This document shows positions 57,315 through 64,000 of a DNA stretch of 64,000 bases, in pieces; positions within the stretch are counted from its first letter, which is position 1; each line of letters starts with the position of its first letter. Under the pieces are notes generated by a model, which saw nothing but the letters and a program-made list of their open reading frames with translations, did no database searches and was not told the origin of the DNA. This DNA is from Cellulomonas sp. Root485 (GTDB taxonomy: Bacteria; Actinomycetota; Actinomycetes; Actinomycetales; Cellulomonadaceae). Position numbers and translations under genes: made by a program. The DNA lies in NCBI RefSeq assembly GCF_001426705.1, contig NZ_LMFC01000001.1, positions 733,789 through 797,788 of the forward strand, in the 5' to 3' direction.

Positions 57315-57537
57315 GTCGTGACGGAGCGAGCGACGAGACCACCACGGTGGCCGTCCCCTGTTCCCTCATGATCGGGACGTCCTCCGGGCGGCCCACCGCA
57401 CCCCGGCCCGGGTGTGCGCCGCCTGGCCGACACGCAGTGACGGCTCTCCGCAGATCGGTCGTGACCGTCATGGGTGCTCCTCCCCACGCCGCCTCACCGC
57501 GTCGCCAGCTCGTCGACACCGTTCCCGGTCGCCTCGC

Positions 57538-58614
57538 GTGAGCGCCGCCGTCTCGCCGCCGCCCGCCGCCGCGCGCGTCGCGAAGAACGCCCAGGACTAC
57601 ACGGCGCTCGCGGCCTACGTGCGTGAGTCGGGCCTGCTGAAGCGCCGCTACGGCTACTACTGGACGCGCCTGATCGCCGCGGTCCTGGCGTTCGCAGGCA
57701 TCTGGGTCGCCGTGGTCCTCGTCGGCGACTCGTGGTGGCAGCTCGCCGTCGCCGCCGGGCTCGCGATCGTCCTCACGCAGATCGCGTTCCTCGGCCACGA
57801 CAGTGCCCACCGGCAGATCTTCAACTCCGGCCCCTGGAACGACTGGACCTCGCGGATCCTCGCCGGGGCGTTCGCCGGCCTCAGCCACACCTGGTGGCGC
57901 AACAAGCACAACCGGCACCACGCGTCGCCCAACCAGCAGGGCACGGACCCGGACATCGCTCCCGGGGTCGTCGTCTGGACGGCGGACGTCCTGGACACCC
58001 GCACCGGGTTGAAGGGCTGGTTCGGGCGCAACCAGGGATGGTTCTTCTTCCCGCTCCTCATGCTCGAAGGTGTCAGCCTGCACATCTCGAGCGTCCGCCT
58101 GCTGCTCGCCAAGGGCGCGGTGCCGCACCGCTGGGTCGAGGCGCCGATCGTCATCACGCGGCTCGCCGTCTACGTCGGGGTGCTGTTCTACCTGCTCCCG
58201 CCCGGCAAGGCCTTCGCGTTCATCGGCGTGCAGATGGCCCTGTTCGGCGTGCTGCTCGGCGGCTCGTTCGCGCCGAACCACAAGGGCATGCCGATCATCC
58301 CGGCCGGTCTCAAGGTCGACTTCCTGCGCCGGCAGGTGCTCACGTCCCGCAACATCAGGGGCGGCGTGGCCGTCGACTTCATGATGGGCGGCCTGAACTA
58401 CCAGGTCGAGCACCACCTCTTCCCGAGCATGCCCCGCCCGAACCTCAAGCACGTGCAGCCCGTGGTGCGGGACTACTGCGAGCAGCTCGGCGTGAAGTAC
58501 ACCGAGGTGGGGTTCTTCCGGTCGTACAAGATCATCGTGGCGTACCTCAACCGCGTCGGTCTGGCCGACCGGGCCGCGTTCGACTGCCCCGTGGCCGCCA
58601 CGTACGGGCGCTGA
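57538..58614 (+). CDS. Fatty acid desaturase (acyl-CoA/acyl-lipid type)
   Basis: 358 aa from the GTG at 57538. Three histidine boxes hold the di-iron centre: LGHDSAH (H87, H91), HNRHH (H124, H127, H128) and NYQVEHH (H292, H293). Four hydrophobic spans flank them (for example RLIAAVLAFAGIWVAVVLVG and VQMALFGVLLGGSFA). The pattern is that of membrane desaturases similar to actinobacterial DesA3/linoleoyl-CoA type, probably introducing a double bond into membrane fatty acids at low temperature. Ribosome-binding site weak. Inserted between ddl and DUF3515. Confidence 0.92.
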   Translation: MSAAVSPPPAAARVAKNAQDYTALAAYVRESGLLKRRYGYYWTRLIAAVLAFAGIWVAVVLVGDSWWQLAVAAGLAIVLTQIAFLGHDSAHRQIFNSGPWNDWTSRILAGAFAGLSHTWWRNKHNRHHASPNQQGTDPDIAPGVVVWTADVLDTRTGLKGWFGRNQGWFFFPLLMLEGVSLHISSVRLLLAKGAVPHRWVEAPIVITRLAVYVGVLFYLLPPGKAFAFIGVQMALFGVLLGGSFAPNHKGMPIIPAGLKVDFLRRQVLTSRNIRGGVAVDFMMGGLNYQVEHHLFPSMPRPNLKHVQPVVRDYCEQLGVKYTEVGFFRSYKIIVAYLNRVGLADRAAFDCPVAATYGR

Positions 58615-58618
58615 CCGG

Positions 58619-59095
58619 CTACACGCAGGAGCGGACCTGCTCGGTCAGCGCGACGGCAGGACCCAGCTGGTCGACGAACGCCGTCGAGCGCTCCGCCGCG
58701 ACCGCGGCCGGGACGTGCAGCTCGACGGCGGGCTCGCGGCCGTAGGTGGTGAACGTCCAGCCGTCGTCGCCCTCGACGACCACCCAGTCGACGGAGGCCC
58801 CGCCCGGGGTCTCGACGGTCTGGCAGTGCTCCGTCGTCGGCCCGAGCGGCTCGACCCCGCACCGCAGGACGACCGGGGCTGCAGGGTCGCCCCACGCGGT
58901 CGTCGCCTGGGCGGTCGTGTCCCGCTGGGGCAGCCCGTCGCCGAGCGAGTCCGGCATCGCCAGGACGACGCTCGCGCACACCGGCTCGGTCGCGTCCGGG
59001 GCCACCTCGACGGGCACCGTGACCGCGCAGCCGCCGAGAGCGACGACACCGGCGACGGGGACGATCAGGCGCAGTCGCCGGTGGATCCAGGGCAC
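58619..59095 (-). CDS. DUF3515 family lipoprotein
   Basis: 158 aa from the GTG at 59095. A short signal peptide (PWIHRRLRLIVPVAGVVALG) leads to the lipobox ALGGC, so it is a lipoprotein. The DUF3515 region holds VCASVVLAMPDSLGDGLPQR, PVVLRCGVEPLGPTTEHCQT and VVEGDDGWTFTTYGREPAVE. Function unknown. The gene lies between ddl and thiL on the opposite strand in many actinobacteria, as here, divergent from thiL with 47 bp between starts. Confidence 0.88.
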   Translation of the reverse strand: MPWIHRRLRLIVPVAGVVALGGCAVTVPVEVAPDATEPVCASVVLAMPDSLGDGLPQRDTTAQATTAWGDPAAPVVLRCGVEPLGPTTEHCQTVETPGGASVDWVVVEGDDGWTFTTYGREPAVELHVPAAVAAERSTAFVDQLGPAVALTEQVRSCV

Positions 59096-59142
59096 CGGCT
59101 CACCGTAACCCGTGGGCCGCGCCGAACCTCTACCGTGTCCGG

Positions 59143-60123
59143 GTGACCGCCGACACCCCCGCACCGTCCGACGGCCCGCTCGTCGCCGAGCTGTCCGAGG
59201 ACGCGCTCCTCGCGCGCATCTTCCCGCTCCTGCCGGTCGGCGCCGACACGCACGTCCCACCCGGCGACGACGCCGCGGTCGTGGCCGCACCGGACGGCAG
59301 GTTCGTCGTCACCACGGACGTCCTGGTGGAGGACCGGCACTTCCGCCGGGCGTGGTCCTCGGGGGAGGACGTCGGCCGGCGGGCAGCCGTGCAGAACCTC
59401 GCCGACGTCGCCGCGATGGGGGCGCGGCCCACGAGCCTCGTCGTCGCCCTGGTGATCCCGGGCGACCTGCCTGTGTCGTGGGTCGAGGGTCTGGCGCGCG
59501 GGTTGGCCGCCGAGTGCGCGCCGCTCGGGGTGGGTGTCGTCGGGGGAGACCTCTCCGGTGGCCCGGCCGTCGTCGTCGCCGTCGCCGCGCACGGGGACCT
59601 CGCCGGGCTCGCGCCGGTCCTGCGCTCGGGCGCCCGGCCGGGTGACGTGGTGGCGCACGCCGGGGTGGCCGGCTGGTCCGCAGCGGGCCTCTCGCTGCTG
59701 GAGGCGGGCCGCGGTGAGCTGGACCTCGCGCTGGTGGACGCCCACCGCCGCCCGGTCGCACCGCTCGCGGCCGGGCCGGTCGCCGCGGCCGCGGGCGCCA
59801 CCGCGATGCTCGACGTGTCCGACGGGCTGCTGCGTGACGCGGGCCGGATCGCGCGCGCGAGCGGAGTTCGGCTCGACCTCGACACCGCGGCGTTCGACGC
59901 AGATCGTGACCGGTTGCGTGCCGTGGCCGTCGAGCTCGGCGCCGTGGCCGAGCGCTGGGTCCTGGACGGTGGGGAGGATCACGGTCTGCTGGCGACGTTC
60001 CCGTCCGGCTCAGTGCTGCCTCCGCCGTTCCGGGCCGTCGGGCGCGTCGCGGAGGGTTCGGGGGTGAGCGTCGACGGCGTGCCTGCGCCGGCTCGGTCGG
60101 GCTGGGACCACTTCGCCGGCTGA
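59143..60123 (+). CDS. thiL: Thiamine-monophosphate kinase
   Basis: 326 aa, ATP-dependent phosphorylation of thiamine phosphate to thiamine diphosphate. PPGDDAAVVAAPDGRFVVTT carries the metal-binding GDDAA motif; EDVGRRAAVQNLADVAAMGA and VVGGDLSGGPAVVVAVAAHG follow, and MLDVSDGLLRDAGRIARASG is the second metal/ATP block. GTG start at 59143. It is convergent with the GNAT gene, whose stop is 4 bp away. Confidence 0.95.
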   Translation: MTADTPAPSDGPLVAELSEDALLARIFPLLPVGADTHVPPGDDAAVVAAPDGRFVVTTDVLVEDRHFRRAWSSGEDVGRRAAVQNLADVAAMGARPTSLVVALVIPGDLPVSWVEGLARGLAAECAPLGVGVVGGDLSGGPAVVVAVAAHGDLAGLAPVLRSGARPGDVVAHAGVAGWSAAGLSLLEAGRGELDLALVDAHRRPVAPLAAGPVAAAAGATAMLDVSDGLLRDAGRIARASGVRLDLDTAAFDADRDRLRAVAVELGAVAERWVLDGGEDHGLLATFPSGSVLPPPFRAVGRVAEGSGVSVDGVPAPARSGWDHFAG

Positions 60124-60126
60124 GCG

Positions 60127-60651
60127 TCAGCCGCGGCGGTACCGGACCTCAAGCAGGCTCTCGCCGCCGATGTTGTCGTAGCGCTCCACACCGTCCGCCT
60201 GGAAGCCGTGCCGGCGGTAGAAGTGCCGTGCCCGTTCGTTGTCCGCGAGGACCCAGAGCGTCACGGTGGTCTTCTCGCCGACTGCCGCGATCACCGTCCG
60301 CATGAGGTCGCGGGCGACGCCGTGACCCCAGGTGCCCGGGTCGAGGTAGATGGAGAAGATCTCCTGGTCACCGCGGGCTGCGTCCTCGTCGCGGCTCGGA
60401 CCGACGGTGACGAAGCCCACCACGCGGTCCGCCGCGAGGGCGACCCAGGTGCGGATCTCGTCGGCCGGGCCCTCGCGCAGGTACCGGACCCACTGCGCGG
60501 TGCGTTCGCCCGCGTCGAGGGAGGCGAGGTACGCGTCGGGAACGATGCCCGCGTACGCCTCCTGCCAGGACCGCACGTGCACCCGGGCGATGCCTGAAGC
60601 GTCCCCCTCGGTGGCGACACGGATCGTCACCTCGTCCAGCTGCTCGACCAT
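60127..60651 (-). CDS. GNAT family N-acetyltransferase
   Basis: 174 aa from the ATG at 60651 (in-frame ATGs at 60663 and 60681 are alternatives, the latter 4 bp from the rpmB terminator stem). Motif A is IFSIYLDPGTWGHGVARDLM with the acetyl-CoA pyrophosphate-binding W-GHGVA turn; TLWVLADNERARHFYRRHGF is motif B. The fold resembles mycothiol-type or protein acetyltransferases, but the substrate is unknown. It lies just downstream of rpmB on the same strand, after the terminator. Confidence 0.87.
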   Translation of the reverse strand: MVEQLDEVTIRVATEGDASGIARVHVRSWQEAYAGIVPDAYLASLDAGERTAQWVRYLREGPADEIRTWVALAADRVVGFVTVGPSRDEDAARGDQEIFSIYLDPGTWGHGVARDLMRTVIAAVGEKTTVTLWVLADNERARHFYRRHGFQADGVERYDNIGGESLLEVRYRRG

Positions 60652-60684
60652 GGACGTCACCATGCCACACGGATCGGACATGAC

Positions 60685-60718
60685 GAAGGCCCACGAGGTG
60701 ACAACCTCGCGGGCCTTC
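60685..60718 (-). terminator. Terminator of rpmB
   Basis: A 15-bp stem with one G-U-type pair (60685-60699 with 60704-60718, arms GAAGGCCCACGAGGT and ACCTCGCGGGCCTTC, 4-nt loop), 19 bp downstream of the rpmB stop on the minus strand. Confidence 0.8.
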
Positions 60719-60736
60719 GAGCGCGTCGGGTCGACG

Positions 60737-60928
60737 TCAGACGGCGCGCTGCACCTTGCCGGCCTTGAGGCACGACGTGCACACGTTGAGACGCTTGGGC
60801 GTCCCCGCGACGACGGCACGGACGCGCTGGATGTTCGGGTTCCAGCGCCGCTTCGTGCGCACGTGCGAGTGCGAGATGCTGTGCCCGAAGCTCGGGCCCT
60901 TGGCGCAGACGTCGCAGTTGGCAGCCAC
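60737..60928 (-). CDS. rpmB: 50S ribosomal protein L28
   Basis: 63 aa from the GTG at 60928 (VAANCDVCAKGPSFGHSIS), preceded by AGGAGA. The zinc-ribbon C+ form is shown by C5, C8, C50 and C53. HSHVRTKRRWNPNIQRVRAV is the conserved rRNA-binding segment. An open frame continues upstream to 61057, but the ribosomal-protein signature starts here. It is followed by a strong terminator, and the GNAT gene begins behind it. Confidence 0.97.
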   Translation of the reverse strand: MAANCDVCAKGPSFGHSISHSHVRTKRRWNPNIQRVRAVVAGTPKRLNVCTSCLKAGKVQRAV

Positions 60929-61120
60929 GGTCTTCTCCTGTTGCTCTTTGCGGATCATGAGCCGCGTGTGCGGCGAAGTCATGGGTCGGGGCGCACGAGC
61001 GACACCGTCTCCGTACCGTTTCCGGACAAGGATTCGGGGGCCGCCACCGGGCACCACCAGTGCCCAGCATGGCCGGGCAACCGGTCAAGACTAGCCCATC
61101 GGGCACGTCGGCCCAAATGT

Positions 61121-61151
61121 GGGTGGGATGGGGCTGGGTGGTGTGGGTGGG
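61121..61151 (+). promoter_or_regulatory. G-quadruplex-prone tract upstream of the DAK2-recG genes
   Basis: Six runs of three or more G occur within 31 nt (61121-61123, 61125-61127, 61130-61133, 61136-61138, 61145-61147, 61149-61151), with 1-6-nt loops, enough for an intramolecular quadruplex on the plus strand. The 13-mer TGTGGGTGGGATG is directly repeated (61118-61130, 61142-61154). It lies 67-97 bp upstream of the DAK2 start and 190 bp from the rpmB start. Confidence 0.55.
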
Positions 61152-61217
61152 ATGAGGCATGGTGGTGCCTCGTCACAGGGCCTGGTGGTGGGACGCGGAC
61201 GAGACGGCGGAGGTGCG

Positions 61218-62744
61218 GTGGACCTGCTGGAGGCAGCGGCGGTGCGCGCCTGGGCGGCCGCGGCACGGACGGCTCTCGGGGCGGCGGCGGACCGGATCGA
61301 CGCCGTCAACGTGTTCCCGGTCGCGGACTCGGACACGGGGACCAACGTCCTGCTGACCGTCGGGGGAGGTGCCGACGCGGTCGCGCTCGTCCCGGCGGAC
61401 GCGCCGGCGGCGGAGGTGGCGAGGGCGTTCGGCCGGGGCGCCCTGCTCGCGGCGCGCGGAAACTCCGGCGTCATCGTCAGCCAGTACCTGACGGGGCTCG
61501 CCCGTGCGCTGCCCGCCCGTGCGGGTGCACGCGAGGTCGCGCACGCGCTGGCCGTGGCGGCACGAGCAGCCCGCGAGGCGACCGTGGAGCCGCAGGAGGG
61601 CACGGTGCTCACGCTGGCCGACGTCGTCGCCGACGCGGCGTCGACCGCGGCCGACGCGGGCGCGGACCTGTCCACGATGCTCCGGGAGGCGGTCGCGGAG
61701 GCGCTGCGGGCGCTCGGCCGGATCAGCGCCGTGCACCCCGTGCTCCGTGCCGCGCGGGTGCTGGACGCCGGTGCCTGCGCCCTCCTGGTCGTCCTCGACG
61801 CGCTGGCCCGCGCGGTCGGCGACGAGCGGCCGGTCCTCGTCCCGCTCGACTGGCTCCCGACGGCCGCCGCGCACCTCGAGTCGGTGGAGACGACCGGCGG
61901 TGCCTACGAGGTCATGCTGCTGGTCGGTGACGACGGCACGGCGGACGGCGCGGTCGTCGTCGACACGGGCGCGGAGCTCCGGCGGCGCATGGGCGCGCTG
62001 GGGGACTCGGTGGCCGTCGTCGGCGGCGACGGGTGGTGGCACGTGCACGTCCACACCGACGAGCCGACCGCGGCGATCGCCGCCGCCGCGCTGGGCCGAC
62101 GCGAGCAGGTCCTCGTGCGGCTCCTCGCCGGTGCGCACGCGGGTGGATCGGCCCTGCACGGGCGGGCGGACGGCCGGGAGCGGTGGGGTGTCGTGGTCTG
62201 CACCGCCGCGCCGGACCTGGCCGCCTGGTACGCGGCCTCGGGTGCCGTCGTCGTCGTCCGCTGCCCCGAGGCGCCGGTCCGGTCCGAGCACCTCGAGCGC
62301 GCGGTCACCGACACGGGAGCGGCTCGCGTCGTCCTCCTGCCGGGAACGGGTGCGGAGGTCTCGACGGTCCCGTCCGTCCCGGGCGTGGTCATCGACGCGC
62401 TGGCCGCGGGCGACGAGCTGCGCGCGGTCGTCGGGTCGCTGGCCCTGGCCGGCGAGGGACCGACGGCGCAGGGCCGCTCGGCGGCGCAGGCGGCCCTGGC
62501 GCGTCTCGCCGTGCACGCCGTGGAGGCAGCGTCCGTCGGAGCCGTCACCGCGGCCGTCGACACGCTCGTGCGGGCGCCCCGCGCGACCCCGGGCGAGAGC
62601 CTGACGGTGCTGGGGCGCGACGCGCCGGACGGCGAGCTCCTCGACGCGCTGGTGGCGTATCTGGCGGCCCACCACCCGGGCGTCGAGGCGACCGTGGTCG
62701 GACCGACGGGGCACGGTCCTGCTCTCGTGCTCGGGCTGGACTGA
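61218..62744 (+). CDS. DAK2-domain protein, FakA-like fatty acid kinase
   Basis: 508 aa from the GTG at 61218, preceded by GGCGGAGG. Residues 1-200 are a DAK2 domain with the ATP/metal loop NVFPVADSDTGTNVLLT, ARGNSGVIVSQYL and DAGACALLVVLDAL; the C-terminal half (VETTGGAYEVMLLVGDDG, HVHVHTDEPTAAI, VLLPGTGAEV) matches FakA-type proteins, which phosphorylate fatty acids bound to FakB. The FakB partner is not in the window. The upstream frame to 61119 is low-complexity and not part of the gene. recG follows after 2 bp. Confidence 0.9.
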   Translation: MDLLEAAAVRAWAAAARTALGAAADRIDAVNVFPVADSDTGTNVLLTVGGGADAVALVPADAPAAEVARAFGRGALLAARGNSGVIVSQYLTGLARALPARAGAREVAHALAVAARAAREATVEPQEGTVLTLADVVADAASTAADAGADLSTMLREAVAEALRALGRISAVHPVLRAARVLDAGACALLVVLDALARAVGDERPVLVPLDWLPTAAAHLESVETTGGAYEVMLLVGDDGTADGAVVVDTGAELRRRMGALGDSVAVVGGDGWWHVHVHTDEPTAAIAAAALGRREQVLVRLLAGAHAGGSALHGRADGRERWGVVVCTAAPDLAAWYAASGAVVVVRCPEAPVRSEHLERAVTDTGAARVVLLPGTGAEVSTVPSVPGVVIDALAAGDELRAVVGSLALAGEGPTAQGRSAAQAALARLAVHAVEAASVGAVTAAVDTLVRAPRATPGESLTVLGRDAPDGELLDALVAYLAAHHPGVEATVVGPTGHGPALVLGLD

Positions 62745-62746
62745 CC

Positions 62747-64000
62747 GTGGCGGAACGGAAGGGGCTGACGTACCACGACAGCGTGCGCTCGCACGTCGAC
62801 CCGCTCGACGAACGCCCGCCGGGCAAGCCCGCCGAGCTGAAGAAGCTCGCGACGCTCGGCATCGAGACGGTCGGGGACCTGCTGGCCCACTACCCGTGGC
62901 GGTACGCCGACTCGCGCGAGGTCACCGACATCGCGAGCCTGGCGGTGGGGCGCAACGTCTCGCTCGTCGCCCAGGTGCGCAGCGCCGAGGTGAAGCTGGC
63001 GCAGAGGACGGGCAAGCCGCGCGTCGAGGCGAAGGTGACCGACGGCACGCGCACGCTCGACCTGGTGATCTTCATGCCGCACCGCGGCGCGGCGGACTTC
63101 CACGTCAAGCGCCTGGTGCCGGGATCGCTGGGGCTGTTCTCCGGGCAGATCAACATCTTCAACGGCCGGCTGCAGCTGGCGAACCCGACGTACGCGATCT
63201 TCGGGCACGAGGTCGACGAGGCCGTCGCGCTCGAAGAGGCCGAGTGGCCGATCCCGATCTACCCGGCGACGGCCGGGCTGGAGTCCGACAAGATCCGCGC
63301 GGCGGTCCGGGCGGCGCTCGACCCGCTGACCGAGCAGGACGTCCCCGACCCGGTGCCGGGCCCGGTGCGGGCCGAGCGTCACCTGGCGTCGCGGTGGTCC
63401 GCGCTGCGCGGGGTGCACGTGCCCCAGACGGAGGACGACTGGCGCAAGGGGCAGGCGCGGCTGCGGTACGAGGAGGCCTTCGTCCTGCAGGTCGAGCTGG
63501 CTCGTCGCCGGGCCGGCGCGCAGCACGAGGAGTCGACCGCGCGCCCCGCCCGGTCCGGTGGGCTGCTGGAGGCCTTCGACGCGCGGTTGCCGTTCGTCCT
63601 CACCGACGGGCAGGTCGCGGCCGGGGAGCAGATCGCCGCCGACCTCGCGCGACCGCACCCCATGCAGCGGCTGCTCCAGGGCGAGGTCGGGTCGGGCAAG
63701 ACCGTCGTGGCGCTGCGCGCGATGCTGCAGGTGGTGGACGCGGGCGGCCAGGCAGCCTTGCTCGCCCCCACGTCCGTGCTCGCGGCGCAGCACGTCCGGA
63801 CGTTGCGCGCGCTGCTGGGGGACCTCGCCGAGGGGGGCCTGCTGGGCGGCTCGGAGATCGGTACCCGGGTGGCGCTGCTCACCGGGGCGCAGAGCACCGC
63901 CGAGCGGCGCAGCAACCTGCTGGAGGCCGCGAGCGGGCAGGCGGGGATCGTCGTCGGCACGCACGCGCTGCTGTCGGACCCGGTGCAGTTCGCGGACCTC
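62747..64000 (+). CDS. recG: ATP-dependent DNA helicase RecG, 5' part (cut by window edge)
   Basis: 418 codons visible from the GTG at 62747. It begins with the wedge/OB-fold region: RPPGKPAELKKLATLGIETV, LAHYPWRYADSREVTDI, FNGRLQLANPTYAIFG. Helicase motif I follows as LLQGEVGSGKTVVALRAM with Walker lysine K318, then LAPTSVLAAQHVRTLRALLG (motif Ia) and GIVVGTHALL at the edge. RecG remodels stalled replication forks and Holliday junctions. Start-stop spacing of 2 bp to the DAK2 gene indicates an operon conserved in actinobacteria. Confidence 0.95.
   Translation, partial: MAERKGLTYHDSVRSHVDPLDERPPGKPAELKKLATLGIETVGDLLAHYPWRYADSREVTDIASLAVGRNVSLVAQVRSAEVKLAQRTGKPRVEAKVTDGTRTLDLVIFMPHRGAADFHVKRLVPGSLGLFSGQINIFNGRLQLANPTYAIFGHEVDEAVALEEAEWPIPIYPATAGLESDKIRAAVRAALDPLTEQDVPDPVPGPVRAERHLASRWSALRGVHVPQTEDDWRKGQARLRYEEAFVLQVELARRRAGAQHEESTARPARSGGLLEAFDARLPFVLTDGQVAAGEQIAADLARPHPMQRLLQGEVGSGKTVVALRAMLQVVDAGGQAALLAPTSVLAAQHVRTLRALLGDLAEGGLLGGSEIGTRVALLTGAQSTAERRSNLLEAASGQAGIVVGTHALLSDPVQFADL

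Overview
The window is chromosomal DNA from a very high-GC actinomycete. GTG starts, GTGA/ATGA start-stop overlaps, mtrA-mtrB-lpqB, a WhiB2-type regulator, an Rv3235-family gene next to secA, and DUF3499 and DUF5719 genes all point to Actinomycetota. Gene content and protein style suggest Micrococcales, most likely Cellulomonas or a close relative (inference; no 16S rRNA is present).

Layout. 1-6.1 kb: cell-surface sugar metabolism, with two divergent GT4 glycosyltransferases, two tandem GDP-mannose 4,6-dehydratase homologues, rmlA and manA. 6.1-18.8 kb: a methyltransferase, a TIGR03089 protein, whiB2, a 1177-aa GT2 membrane glycosyltransferase with a DUF5719 partner, a rhamnosyltransferase-like GT2, a zincin-fold protein, DUF3499, a zinc-ribbon protein, manB, Trm112 and ahcY. 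ahcY is preceded by a leader that can fold in two mutually exclusive ways. 18.8-27.2 kb: RDD and SpoIIM-like membrane proteins, an AlkZ-like glycosylase, and an operon of MoxR ATPase, DUF58, DUF4350, DUF4129 and a large membrane protein. 27.3-38.9 kb: mtrAB-lpqB, comF, hpf, a YcaQ/AlkX-type glycosylase, an EamA transporter and secA. 38.3-47.3 kb: Rv3235, LysM, then a stretch that looks inserted (a valyl-tRNA synthetase paralogue without its editing domain, a truncated plus-strand gene end, an APC permease), then a BldC-like regulator, SAF and CpaE-like proteins and DUF6912. 47.4-47.7 kb: tRNA-Gln and tRNA-Glu with a shared terminator. 47.7-64 kb: an IclR regulator divergent from leuCD, a lysine-tailed HU, murA, plsC, gpsA, a trans-sulfuration enzyme, ddl, a fatty-acid desaturase, DUF3515, thiL, a GNAT, rpmB, a DAK2/FakA-like protein and the start of recG.

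Functionally the window is mostly housekeeping centred on the cell envelope: sugar nucleotides (manA, manB, gmd, rmlA), glycosyl transfer, peptidoglycan precursors (murA, ddl), phospholipid precursors (plsC, gpsA), the MtrAB envelope-stress/division system and Sec export. The least ordinary items are the 699-aa ValRS-like enzyme with the CP1 editing domain precisely missing, the switch-like ahcY leader, and a G-quadruplex-prone tract between rpmB and the DAK2-recG genes. No CRISPR array, transposase, integrase or prophage gene was recognised.
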